The notes below the pieces were generated by a model. The model was not told the origin of the DNA, made no database searches, and saw only the letters and a program-made list of their open reading frames with translations. A stretch of 31,663 nucleotides of DNA. It comes from Nitrososphaerota archaeon (GTDB lineage Archaea; Thermoproteota; EX4484-205; JAAOZO01). The DNA lies in contig JAAOZO010000150.1 of assembly GCA_011605715.1 (NCBI GenBank), forward strand, positions 1-31,663, in the 5' to 3' direction. How positions within the stretch are numbered: the first letter of the stretch is position 1; each line of letters starts with the position of its first letter. Position numbers and translations under genes: made by a program. Of this stretch, positions 14,751-21,982 are shown one piece after another.

Positions 14751-14889
14751 CTTAAGGAAGTTTTTGGTAGTTTTAAATAAATTTAATATTGAACTTTACT
14801 AATTTTATTTTTAATTAAAAAATACTCAAAAAAGCTAAAGCTATATTTTTATTACTTCTACAATTATATAAATTTAAAACTTCCTTAAG
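14751..14889. repeat. Perfect 14-bp inverted repeat around an A/T-rich spacer
   Basis: CTTAAGGAAGTTTT (14751-14764) recurs inverted as AAAACTTCCTTAAG (14876-14889), separated by 111 very A/T-rich bases. The right copy covers the stop codon of S4 (14885-14887, minus strand). No target-site duplication and no protein are visible. It may be a large-loop transcription terminator, a remnant of a miniature element, or chance in A/T-rich DNA. The rest of the 258-base gap 14626-14884 holds only the tRNA-Ser promoter. Confidence 0.5.
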
Positions 14890-15352
14890 CTAAGCTTACC
14901 TTATCCTCTTCTTCTCTCGTAACTATTCTTCCCGGAGTTCTGACAATTTCTTCTCCTATTTTTACTTTACCGTGAATAATCAGTTGTCTTGAATGGTGTA
15001 AGCTCTTAGCTAAGCCTTTTGCAAATACTATTGACTGAAGTCTTCTTGACAGAATTGATCTTACAGTCAAAGAAAGAACGTCATCCAAAGTTGAGTCTTC
15101 ATTAACCAAGCTAAGGTTGTAAAGCCTTCTTATCAGTTCTTTTTCTTTCGCTGATCTCTCTTCTGGTGGTAAAGCTAAGTAAGACCTTGCAGCTCTTCTT
15201 ATTCTTCTAAGGATAGAAGCTGCTAGGTAAAGCTCTCTCTTTGACCTAAGCCCAAATTCGCCGATTAGCTCAAGTTCCATTGCTATCCTTTCTTTGTCCC
15301 AAGGTTGCTTTGGTTTTACAATTTCACTTCTAATTCTTCTCGGATCTCCCAT
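14885..15352 (-). CDS. rps4: Ribosomal protein uS4
   Basis: A 155-residue primary 16S rRNA-binding protein. The N-terminal 'GDPRRIRSEIVKPKQPWDKE' is the archaeal form, and the S4 RNA-binding domain 'QLIIHGKVKIGEEIVRTPGR' lies near the C-terminus. The protein stops soon after this domain, at the short end for archaeal S4. It follows S13 by 10 bases on the minus strand. In most archaea S4 lies between S13 and S11; here S11 is upstream of both. Confidence 0.95.
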   Translation of the reverse strand: MGDPRRIRSEIVKPKQPWDKERIAMELELIGEFGLRSKRELYLAASILRRIRRAARSYLALPPEERSAKEKELIRRLYNLSLVNEDSTLDDVLSLTVRSILSRRLQSIVFAKGLAKSLHHSRQLIIHGKVKIGEEIVRTPGRIVTREEEDKVSLA

Positions 15353-15362
15353 CTTAGTTCAC

Positions 15363-15860
15363 CTACTTTTTCTCTCCACCTTTTTCACTTTGACCTTTTT
15401 GCTCAGAAATTGCCTTTCTAGCAACTCCTACCGTCCTTCCTTTCCTTCCAGTTGTTCGTGTGTGTTGTCCTCTAACTTTCAAGCCTAAAGCATGCCTTAT
15501 TCCTTTCCATGAATTTATCCTTTTCATTCTTTCTATATCTTCCCTAACTGCAAAGTCTACGTCAGACCCTACAAAGTGCATATTTTGGCCTGTTACTGGA
15601 TCTCGCCTTCTATTGAGCATCCACTCTGGAATTCCGTATTTTATTGGGTTTCTCATAGCATCTTCTAGTTTTGCAACTTCGTCTTCGGAAAGATAACCTA
15701 TTCGCGTTTCACTTGGTATTCCAAGAATCCGTACAATAGCGTTTGCAAAGCTAACTCCTACTCCTTTTATTCTGCTAAGTCCGTATATTACCTTTAGTTT
15801 TCCATCTAAGTCGACACCTGAAATTCTAACGATTGGTCTAAACTCTTTCTGCTCCGACAT
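15363..15860 (-). CDS. rps13: Ribosomal protein uS13
   Basis: A 165-residue protein of the 30S head that contacts the 50S subunit and P-site tRNA. 'LSRIKGVGVSFANAIVRILG' (helix-two turns-helix region) and the C-terminal 'RGQHTRTTGRKGRTVGVARK' are diagnostic. AGGTGA is visible upstream on the minus strand, complementary to TCACCT at 15869-15874. It is the middle gene of the S11-S13-S4 island. Confidence 0.96.
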   Translation of the reverse strand: MSEQKEFRPIVRISGVDLDGKLKVIYGLSRIKGVGVSFANAIVRILGIPSETRIGYLSEDEVAKLEDAMRNPIKYGIPEWMLNRRRDPVTGQNMHFVGSDVDFAVREDIERMKRINSWKGIRHALGLKVRGQHTRTTGRKGRTVGVARKAISEQKGQSEKGGEKK

Positions 15861-15889
15861 AGTTCTTTCACCTCATAACACAATTCATT

Positions 15890-16285
15890 TTACATTCTCC
15901 TTCCTCTTCTTCCTCCAGGTCTTCTTGTTGTATCATGAGGTATTGGCGTAACATCTTCTATTCTTCCAATTATAAACCCACTTCTTGCCAATACTCTTAT
16001 GGCCGATTGTGCTCCTGGACCTGGTGTTTTTGGGCCATGCCCTCCTACCCCTCTAACAAGAATGTGGATGTGTGTAATTTTCATTTTCTTTAGTTTTTCA
16101 GCTACATCAAAAGCTGACCTCATGGCCGCATATTGGCTAGGTTTTAATCGGTCTGCTTTTACTTGCTGTCCGCCGCTTGCAATAGCTAAAGTTTTTGAGC
16201 CGCTTAAGTCTGTAGCATGAACTATAGTATTGTTAAAGCTTGAGTAAATATGTACTACAGCCCATCTTTCTTCTCTTTTACTCAT
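15890..16285 (-). CDS. rps11: Ribosomal protein uS11
   Basis: A 131-residue protein of the 30S platform near the mRNA exit. 'AVVHIYSSFNNTIVHATDLS', 'GGHGPKTPGPGAQSAIRVLA' and the basic 'TTRRPGGRRGRRM' end identify it. It is the first gene of the minus-strand island and is transcribed away from RpoD. In the usual archaeal order S11 directly precedes RpoD on the same strand, so this arrangement implies an inversion or reshuffling. Confidence 0.97.
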   Translation of the reverse strand: MSKREERWAVVHIYSSFNNTIVHATDLSGSKTLAIASGGQQVKADRLKPSQYAAMRSAFDVAEKLKKMKITHIHILVRGVGGHGPKTPGPGAQSAIRVLARSGFIIGRIEDVTPIPHDTTRRPGGRRGRRM

Positions 16286-16401
16286 TCGCAGTAGGTCAAA
16301 AGTTAGCTTTCCTGCTTATAAATCCATCGTTAGTTTAAAATGAAAAATAAAGCTCCTTTTAAAGGTTTATTAACATCTCAGAAGCTTTGCTTGAGACAAG
16401 C
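16286..16401. promoter_or_regulatory. Divergent promoter region between rps11 and rpoD
   Basis: The 116 bases between the two ATGs contain one A/T box for each direction. On the minus strand ATTTATAAG (16324-16316) lies 31-39 bases before the S11 ATG. On the plus strand CTTTTAAAGG (16356-16365) lies about 37-46 bases before the RpoD ATG. Both predict very short leaders. The pair makes transcription of S11-S13-S4 and RpoD-L18e-L13-S9 independent but adjacent. Confidence 0.5.
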
Positions 16402-17220
16402 ATGGACATTGAAGTTTTAAAAAGTGAGCAAGCTGTTCTTAAGTTTAGGTGGAGTAATACAAACGCTTCTTTAGCTAATGCCCTCAGAAGAGTAATAATA
16501 AGTGAAGTTCCAACACTTGCTATAGAAGATGTAATTTTCTTCGAGAATGGAAGCCCAACGAGTGACGAGCAAATTGCTCATGTTCTCGCAATGATTCCTT
16601 TAACAACCCCTCGCGATAAGTATCTCCCTCCAGATAGGTGCGAAGAAGCCGAAAAAGAAGGGAAAAAATGTAGAGTTGTTCTAACACTTGAGGCTAGAGC
16701 TGAAAAAGAGCCACTTTGGGTAACGTCTTCTATGCTTATCTCTGAGGATGAGGAAGTTAAACCTGTGAATCCAAACATAAGGATTACTAAACTTCCTCCT
16801 GGAAGGTCAATACGACTAGAAGCTCACGCCGTGCTTGGAAAAGGAAAAACACATGCGAAGTTCCAACCTGGGCTAGCTTACTATAAGTTTCAACCAGTTA
16901 TAAAAGTGGACTACGCGCTGTGTACTGCTTGTTCTACTTGTGTTGATGTTTGCCCGCGAAGTATTTTAAAAATGGAAGGCAACCGGGTTGTAGTGGTGGC
17001 CCAAGACGAATGCTCTTTCTGCAATCTTTGCGTCGATAAATGTCCAACAAAACCAAAGGCGATAGAAGTTTCTTATTTAAAAGATACTGTAATTTTTACT
17101 GTAGAATCCAACGGAAACATGTCTCCAGTTGAAATATTGGAAGAGGCCATAAGCGTTTTTAAAGAAAAGTTCAATAACATCAAAGTAAAGACATTAGGTG
17201 AGGAAAAGGTTGCCAAGTAA
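16402..17220 (+). CDS. rpoD: RNA polymerase subunit D with a two-cluster ferredoxin domain
   Basis: A 272-residue homologue of bacterial alpha and eukaryotic RPB3/AC40; with subunit L it forms the assembly platform of archaeal RNA polymerase. The N-terminal 'NTNASLANALRRVIISEVPT' is the dimerisation motif. The inserted domain carries two full ferredoxin motifs: C174, C177, C180, C184 and C204, C207, C210, C214 (each CxxCxxCxxxC, followed by P). All eight ligands are present, so two [4Fe-4S] clusters are expected; many archaea have lost one or both. ATG 16402 is used; a TTG at 16387 would add five residues not found in homologues. It overlaps L18e by 11 bases. Confidence 0.96.
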   Translation: MDIEVLKSEQAVLKFRWSNTNASLANALRRVIISEVPTLAIEDVIFFENGSPTSDEQIAHVLAMIPLTTPRDKYLPPDRCEEAEKEGKKCRVVLTLEARAEKEPLWVTSSMLISEDEEVKPVNPNIRITKLPPGRSIRLEAHAVLGKGKTHAKFQPGLAYYKFQPVIKVDYALCTACSTCVDVCPRSILKMEGNRVVVVAQDECSFCNLCVDKCPTKPKAIEVSYLKDTVIFTVESNGNMSPVEILEEAISVFKEKFNNIKVKTLGEEKVAK

Positions 17221-17566
17221 AAGCTTCTCAGAATCGAGAATGTCCCTAATAGCTAAGGTCAAGAAATACTCTAAAACATCAAACTTTTGGAAGTCTGTCG
17301 AAAAGTTTGCACTAAAGCCAAGAAAAACATTACCAGAGGTTAACTTAAACAAGCTTAACAGATTAACTTCTCCTAACGAAGTTGTGTTTGTGCCTGGGAA
17401 AGTTCTCGCTGGTGGGGGTACCCTAAAACATCCTCTTCAGGTTGCTGCATTCTATTTTTCCAAAGCAGCTGTTAGAGCAATCACACAAGCAGGAGGAAAA
17501 GTTATAAGCATAGAAAAACTTCAAGAGCAGAATCCGAATGGTAGTAAGGTGAAAATAATTGTCTAG
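17210..17566 (+). CDS. rpl18e: Ribosomal protein eL18 (L18e)
   Basis: A 118-residue archaeal/eukaryotic 50S protein related to L15. 'LPEVNLNKLNRLTSPNEVVF' and 'VPGKVLAGGGTLKHPLQVAA' are typical. The start is uncertain. TTG 17210 is preferred because GGTGAG (17197-17202) lies seven bases before it, inside the rpoD end; ATG 17240 lacks a binding site and would give 108 residues; GTG 17198 falls inside the site. It overlaps L13 by 8 bases. Confidence 0.93.
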   Translation: MPSKSFSESRMSLIAKVKKYSKTSNFWKSVEKFALKPRKTLPEVNLNKLNRLTSPNEVVFVPGKVLAGGGTLKHPLQVAAFYFSKAAVRAITQAGGKVISIEKLQEQNPNGSKVKIIV

Positions 17567-18014
17567 CTTAAGCTTAGTGCCTAAAGAAAAGCTTGTGATA
17601 GATGGTAGTGGACTAATCTTAGGGCGACTTGCGTCTAAAGTAGCTAAATTTTTACTCGAAGGTTATGAAGTTAGTGTAATAAATATAGAAAAAGTCGTTA
17701 TTTCAGGAAAAAGAGATTCAATATTTAAAGAACATGAAAAATTTTTAGAGATAAAAAGTAAAGTGAACCCAAAATATACGCCTAGGCACTATCGTAGACC
17801 TGATAACATGTTTAGAGCTACTGTTAGAGGAATGCTGCCTAGAAAAAAGCCTAAAGGAAAGGTTGCGTTTGGCAGATTAAAAGTATTCATAGGTTCTCCA
17901 GGAAACGTTAAGGGTAAAAAAGTAGAAATCCCAGAAGCTTCTTCTGAAAGGCTAAAAAGTAGCTTTATAACTTTAGGCGAACTAGCAGCAAGGTTTGGAT
18001 GGAAAGGGGTGTAA
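17559..18014 (+). CDS. rpl13: Ribosomal protein uL13
   Basis: A 151-residue 50S assembly protein. 'LVIDGSGLILGRLASKVAKF' and 'HYRRPDNMFRATVRGMLPRK' identify it. The start is TTG 17559, with GGTGAA (17548-17553) five bases upstream; it overlaps the L18e stop. No ATG is available near the conserved N-terminus. S9 follows after 5 bases. Confidence 0.95.
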   Translation: MSSLSLVPKEKLVIDGSGLILGRLASKVAKFLLEGYEVSVINIEKVVISGKRDSIFKEHEKFLEIKSKVNPKYTPRHYRRPDNMFRATVRGMLPRKKPKGKVAFGRLKVFIGSPGNVKGKKVEIPEASSERLKSSFITLGELAARFGWKGV

Positions 18015-18019
18015 GGTAA

Positions 18020-18433
18020 ATGCCTGCTGGAAGAAAGCTTCCATTAACGGTTTCTGCTTCCATAAAAACTTCTCGAGCTAGTGCTACATTTAAACCGGGA
18101 AAGGGATCAATAAAAGTAAATTCCTTCAATTTAAATGCTTGGGGTACAGAACTACAAAGACAGCTCGCACTCATACCTGTTAAGTTACTTCCAGATAAAT
18201 TCAAGGATGTAGATGTAGAAATTAACGTTCGCGGTGGTGGCCCAATTTCCCAAGCAAGGGCTGTCATGGTTGCACTAGCTAGAGGAATTTCACGCTGGAC
18301 ACGACTTTCTGGAGTAAAAAAAGTCCTTGAGTCTTATGAGGAACACCTTATTTCAGGTGATCCAAGAAGGACAGAACCAAAGAAATTTGGAGGTCCTGGT
18401 CCTAGAAGGAGGTTTCAAAAAAGTTATAGGTGA
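18020..18433 (+). CDS. rps9: Ribosomal protein uS9
   Basis: A 137-residue 30S protein whose C-terminal tail reaches the P site. 'VNVRGGG'-type core appears here as 'INVRGGGPISQARAVMVALA', followed by 'GDPRRTEPKKFGGPGPRRRF' and a terminal 'QKSYR' ending in arginine, as in nearly all S9 proteins. The L13-S9 pair is universal. AAGGTAA precedes the ATG. Confidence 0.97.
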   Translation: MPAGRKLPLTVSASIKTSRASATFKPGKGSIKVNSFNLNAWGTELQRQLALIPVKLLPDKFKDVDVEINVRGGGPISQARAVMVALARGISRWTRLSGVKKVLESYEEHLISGDPRRTEPKKFGGPGPRRRFQKSYR

Positions 18434-18439
18434 TGTACT

Positions 18440-18652
18440 ATGATAGTACCAGTCAGATGTTTCACATGTGGGAAAGTTATAGGAGATAAGTTTGATGAGT
18501 TTGTTGTAAGAGTCAGAGAAAAACATGAAGATCCTGAAAAGGTTTTAGATTCTCTTGGCTTAACTCGTGTTTGTTGTAGACGAATGGTCATGTCTGCATT
18601 TGAGTATATAGACGATGTTATTGCCTATGAGGAGGGGTTGAAAAGACAATGA
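18440..18652 (+). CDS. rpoN: RNA polymerase subunit N (RPB10 homologue)
   Basis: A 70-residue zinc protein. 'VPVRCFTCGKVIGDKFDEF' with CxxC, and 'LGLTRVCCRRMVMSAFEYID' with the CC pair, supply the four zinc ligands (C7, C10 and the CC at 45-46). It joins the D/L platform of RNA polymerase. GGTGAT stands five bases before the ATG. It overlaps S2 by 4 bases. The rpoK and enolase genes that often follow in archaea are absent here. Confidence 0.97.
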   Translation: MIVPVRCFTCGKVIGDKFDEFVVRVREKHEDPEKVLDSLGLTRVCCRRMVMSAFEYIDDVIAYEEGLKRQ

Positions 18653-19293
18653 GCGATAGTTCGCATGCAGAAACTAAATTGCTGGTTCCAGCATCTCAGT
18701 ATATGCTCGCAGGTGTGCACATAGGCACTACTGTTGCAACAAAAGAGATGAAAAGGTTTGTAAAGTTAAGATCTGCAGATGGGCTGAACATGTTTGACAT
18801 CGAGAAAATAGATGAAAGGCTAAGGATTGCTGCTAAAGCGATAGCGCGATACGATCCAACTAAAGTTATTGTGGTTTCGACAAAAGAATATGGGACTAAG
18901 CCAGTTGAAAAGTTTGCCCAATACACTGGTGTTGTTGCAATAACTAAGAGGTTTCCACCAGGGATTTTCTCTAATCCAAAAGTAAGTTACTATCGTCCAG
19001 CATCTCTTGTTTTCATAGTTGATCCAAAAGTAGATGATAAAGCAGTAAGAGAGGCTTCTATAGTAGGAATACCTGTAATTGCTCTCTGCGACACTGACAA
19101 CTCATGTTCAAATATAGACTTAATAATTCCAGCTAACAACAAAGGACGGAAGTCCTTAGCACTAATATTTTGGATACTGGCTAGGGAAGTATGCCGGGCT
19201 AAGGGTATTATTGCACCAGATGCTAGTCTTCCAGAACCTCCTTCAGCTTTTGAATATCCTTTAGAAGAAGTTGAACCTGTTGAACAAGAATGA
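18649..19293 (+). CDS. rps2: Ribosomal protein uS2
   Basis: A 214-residue 30S protein. 'YMLAGVHIGTTVATKEMKRF', 'FAQYTGVVAITKRFPPGIFS' and 'IALCDTDNSCSNIDLIIPAN' are conserved S2 segments. The acidic tail (EEVEPVEQE) is typical of archaeal/eukaryotic S2. It overlaps RpoN and MEMO by 4 bases on both sides, so it is translationally coupled to both. Confidence 0.97.
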   Translation: MSDSSHAETKLLVPASQYMLAGVHIGTTVATKEMKRFVKLRSADGLNMFDIEKIDERLRIAAKAIARYDPTKVIVVSTKEYGTKPVEKFAQYTGVVAITKRFPPGIFSNPKVSYYRPASLVFIVDPKVDDKAVREASIVGIPVIALCDTDNSCSNIDLIIPANNKGRKSLALIFWILAREVCRAKGIIAPDASLPEPPSAFEYPLEEVEPVEQE

Positions 19294-20141
19294 GTAAAAG
19301 AAACTCGATACTTGCTGGAAGTTGGTACCCTGCTTCTAAGGAAAATTTGCTGAAAGAAATAGAATCTTTGTTTCTTGGCGAGTTTGGACCTGGAAAGTTA
19401 CCTAGGTTGGGAAACTACAACGATAATCTGGTAGCATTAATTTCTCCTCATGCTGGCTATGTCTACTCTGGACAAGCTGCAGCCTGGAGTTACTACGAAT
19501 TAGCCAAGCATGGACCTAGAGATCTTGTAGTAATCGTTGGTCCCAACCATTCTGGCATTGGTTCTGGAATTTCAGCATCGTCGTTCAGAAAGTGGGAGAC
19601 GCCGTTGGGAAGCTTAGAGGTTGACCTTGATTTTTCTAAGGAATTGGCTAAAAATTTTGAAAGTTTAGATTTTGACGATGCGGCGCATGCCAGAGAGCAT
19701 TCAATCGAAATCCAATTACCCTTTCTACAATATATCTATGGTAGTTCATTTAAGATAGTTCCAATATCTATTTGGCTTTATGATTTAAACTTATCAATAA
19801 AACTCGGAGAGTCAATTGCAAAAACAATTAAAGATTGTGATAAAAAAGCAGTAATTATTGCTTCAAGCGATATGACTCATTACATGCCTAAAGAAGTTGC
19901 AGAAACAAGAGATAAGAATACTTTAGAGGCAATCCTCTCTTTAGATGAGTTTAAAACTTGGAAAGTTGCAAGTGAACTTGAGTCTCTATGCGGGCTCGCT
20001 CCAGTGATTTCTGCAATGAAAGCCGCAAAAGTGCTGGGCGCAAAGAAAGCTGAGGTTTTAAAGTATTATACTAGTGGAGATGTGACGGGGGAAAAAGATG
20101 CCGTAGTTGGCTACGGTTCTGTTGCATTTAAAAAGAGTTAA
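19290..20141 (+). CDS. MEMO1 family protein
   Basis: A 283-residue member of the MEMO family, related in fold to extradiol dioxygenases. Visible hallmarks are the N-terminal 'AGSWYPASKENL', 'ISPHAGYVYSGQAA', 'VGPNHSGIGS', 'HAREHSIEIQLPFLQYIYG', 'ASSDMTHYM' and 'SGDVTGEKDAVVGYGSVAF'. The histidines in HAGY, NHSG and HSIEIQ line the metal-like site of the family. The biochemical role in archaea is not established. The S2-MEMO-mevalonate kinase order is widespread in archaea, hinting at a link to isoprenoid or growth control. It is full length. Confidence 0.94.
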   Translation: MSKRNSILAGSWYPASKENLLKEIESLFLGEFGPGKLPRLGNYNDNLVALISPHAGYVYSGQAAAWSYYELAKHGPRDLVVIVGPNHSGIGSGISASSFRKWETPLGSLEVDLDFSKELAKNFESLDFDDAAHAREHSIEIQLPFLQYIYGSSFKIVPISIWLYDLNLSIKLGESIAKTIKDCDKKAVIIASSDMTHYMPKEVAETRDKNTLEAILSLDEFKTWKVASELESLCGLAPVISAMKAAKVLGAKKAEVLKYYTSGDVTGEKDAVVGYGSVAFKKS

Positions 20142-20160
20142 TTAGAACTTAAAAGCAACT

Positions 20161-20182
20161 GATCATATTAAGATCATATTAA
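20161..20182. repeat. Tandem duplication of GATCATATTAA
   Basis: Two perfect adjacent copies of the 11-mer GATCATATTAA (20161-20171 and 20172-20182) lie 20 bases after the MEMO stop and about 50-70 bases upstream of the TATA box of the mevalonate kinase gene. Eleven bases is close to one DNA turn, so both copies face the same side of the helix. It could be a regulator site or a replication slip. Confidence 0.6.
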
Positions 20183-20233
20183 TGTAAACTTTCGTCTTTT
20201 TATTAAAAAAGTTTTCTAAAGGCTAAACACAAC

Positions 20234-20265
20234 TTTTAAATCTTGTAAGTTACATCTCTTGGCTC
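20234..20265 (+). promoter_or_regulatory. Promoter of the mevalonate-pathway operon
   Basis: TTTTAAAT (20234-20241) is centred 28 bases before the ATG at 20266. This spacing predicts transcription start at or within a few bases of the ATG, a leaderless mRNA, and indeed no GGTGA site is present. Downstream genes in the operon have or lack such sites in the usual way. Confidence 0.55.
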
Positions 20266-21234
20266 ATGCCTGAACACTATGCTGTAGCAGAAGCTCCAAC
20301 CAAGGTAATAATTTCAGGTGAGCATTCCGTTGTTTATGGCTATCCTGCACTCGTTATGGCTATTAATCTTAGAACCAAAGCCAAAGTTAGAGTTTTGGAT
20401 GAAAACAAAATTTTTGTAAAGTCGTTAAATTATGGCGAGCTCGTTCTTGATTTAAAATCCTCTTCTTTTTCTGGTAATAAGGCTCTTCTTCCTGCAGCTT
20501 CAGTAGCAAAATCTATTCTAGTTGAAGAAGATTACAATGGAGGTATTTCGATTGAAACGTATAACGAAGCTCCAAAGTCTTCTGGTCTTGGATCTTCAGG
20601 TTCTACTTTTGTTTCAGTAGCAAGGGCTACTTATCTTGCGTTGGAGAAAGAACCAAGCTATAGCGAACTTTTTGAAAAAGCAATGATTGGTGAAAAAATG
20701 GTGCACTTAAATCCAAGTGGTGTTGACGTCGAAATTGCGATAAAGGGTGGTTTACTGAAATACATAAAGGGTAAAGGTTCTGAAAAAGTTGACTTAGAGT
20801 ACAACTTGCCATTGTTAGTTGTCAATAGTGGATATGAAAGAAATACTGGCCTTATGGTAAAAAGGTTCAGAGAAAGCTTAGAAAGTTCAGTGTACATGAA
20901 AAATTTATTATTTTATATTTCAAATGTAACTGAAGAAGTAGAAAAAGCATTAAAGGAAAGAAACTTAAAATTAGCCGGAGTTCTTTTAACAGCAAATCAT
21001 CTAGCTTTGTCTAAGTTTGGTGTTTCTAACGAGAAGCTGGATGACATTGTTGGTTTTTGTATATCTAGTGGCGCATTTGGTGCAAAACTCACAGGAGCTG
21101 GAGGTGGTGGAGCAGTTATTGCACTTTCTGAAGAAGAAAAACTTAAGGTTATTTCTGAAGCCTTAAGTGCCCGTGGCATTAGAAGCTTCTTAGTCAGGAA
21201 AAGTGAAGAAGGTGTAAGATGTTGGAAGGAATAA
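20266..21234 (+). CDS. mvk: Mevalonate kinase
   Basis: A 322-residue GHMP kinase that phosphorylates mevalonate with ATP, an early step of isoprenoid lipid synthesis. Motifs: 'APTKVIISGEHSVVYGYPAL' at the N-terminus, the phosphate loop 'APKSSGLGSSGSTFVS', 'NPSGVDVEIAIKGG' with the conserved catalytic Asp, and 'AKLTGAGGGGAVIAL' (motif 3). The loop has KSSGLGSSG where many have xGAGLGSSA, a mild variant. Length is normal. It overlaps the isopentenyl phosphate kinase start by 16 bases. Confidence 0.94.
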   Translation: MPEHYAVAEAPTKVIISGEHSVVYGYPALVMAINLRTKAKVRVLDENKIFVKSLNYGELVLDLKSSSFSGNKALLPAASVAKSILVEEDYNGGISIETYNEAPKSSGLGSSGSTFVSVARATYLALEKEPSYSELFEKAMIGEKMVHLNPSGVDVEIAIKGGLLKYIKGKGSEKVDLEYNLPLLVVNSGYERNTGLMVKRFRESLESSVYMKNLLFYISNVTEEVEKALKERNLKLAGVLLTANHLALSKFGVSNEKLDDIVGFCISSGAFGAKLTGAGGGGAVIALSEEEKLKVISEALSARGIRSFLVRKSEEGVRCWKE

Positions 21235-21977
21235 CTATAATTAAGCTTGGAGGAAGTATAATAACTGATAAAACCGTTCCATTTAAAATTCTATATGATA
21301 ACATAGCTGACATTGCTGAACAGATTGCTAAGTATGGAAGAAGAAACCTCTTGTTGGTTCATGGAGGTGGCTCTGTAGGTCATTATTTAGTTGAGAAATT
21401 AAAGTTCAATGAAAAAGAAGCACAAGATCCAAAGGCAATTTCAACTATAATATACGAAATGGATAATTTAACCCAAACAATATCAAAAACCTTCTTAGAG
21501 TTCGACGTTCCTGTAGTAGCACTTCAAACTCATTCCATTGCTTTTTTGGGCGAAAGAGGTATAGTGCTAGACCCAAAATTCATTTTAAATTGGCTAAGAA
21601 AAGGTCTAATTCCTATTTTAAAGGGCGACATAATACTTGGCTATGATAGCTTAGCAAGAGTTATTTCAGGAGATGTTATAGTTTCAGAACTAGCTAAACT
21701 TAATGAGGTGAGAAAAGTTATCATGTGTTTTGATCAGGATGGTATCATAGGTAAAGACGGAAGTATTATAAAACAACTAAGCTTAAAGTCAAACTTTGAA
21801 GAATTAATTTGGTCGACTGGTAAGTATGACGTCACCGGCGGGCTTAGAGCTAAATTGAACGCTATGGCTCCAATAGTAAGTTTGAAGAAAGAGGTTTATT
21901 TCATGAACCCAAAAAGAAATAGGTTGCTTAATGCTCTGGTGGAAAAGGAATTTAAAGGGACTAAACTAGTAGAGTGA
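21219..21977 (+). CDS. ipk: Isopentenyl phosphate kinase
   Basis: A 252-residue amino-acid-kinase-fold enzyme that makes isopentenyl diphosphate from isopentenyl phosphate, as in the archaeal mevalonate pathways. 'IIKLGGSIITDK' opens the protein; 'LVHGGGSVGHYLVEKL' contains His55, matching the catalytic His of the family; 'KYDVTGGLRAKL' is the late conserved motif. GGTG precedes the ATG closely. It lies between mevalonate kinase and IPP isomerase, as expected for the pathway. Confidence 0.94.
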   Translation: MLEGITIIKLGGSIITDKTVPFKILYDNIADIAEQIAKYGRRNLLLVHGGGSVGHYLVEKLKFNEKEAQDPKAISTIIYEMDNLTQTISKTFLEFDVPVVALQTHSIAFLGERGIVLDPKFILNWLRKGLIPILKGDIILGYDSLARVISGDVIVSELAKLNEVRKVIMCFDQDGIIGKDGSIIKQLSLKSNFEELIWSTGKYDVTGGLRAKLNAMAPIVSLKKEVYFMNPKRNRLLNALVEKEFKGTKLVE

Positions 21978-21982
21978 CCTCA

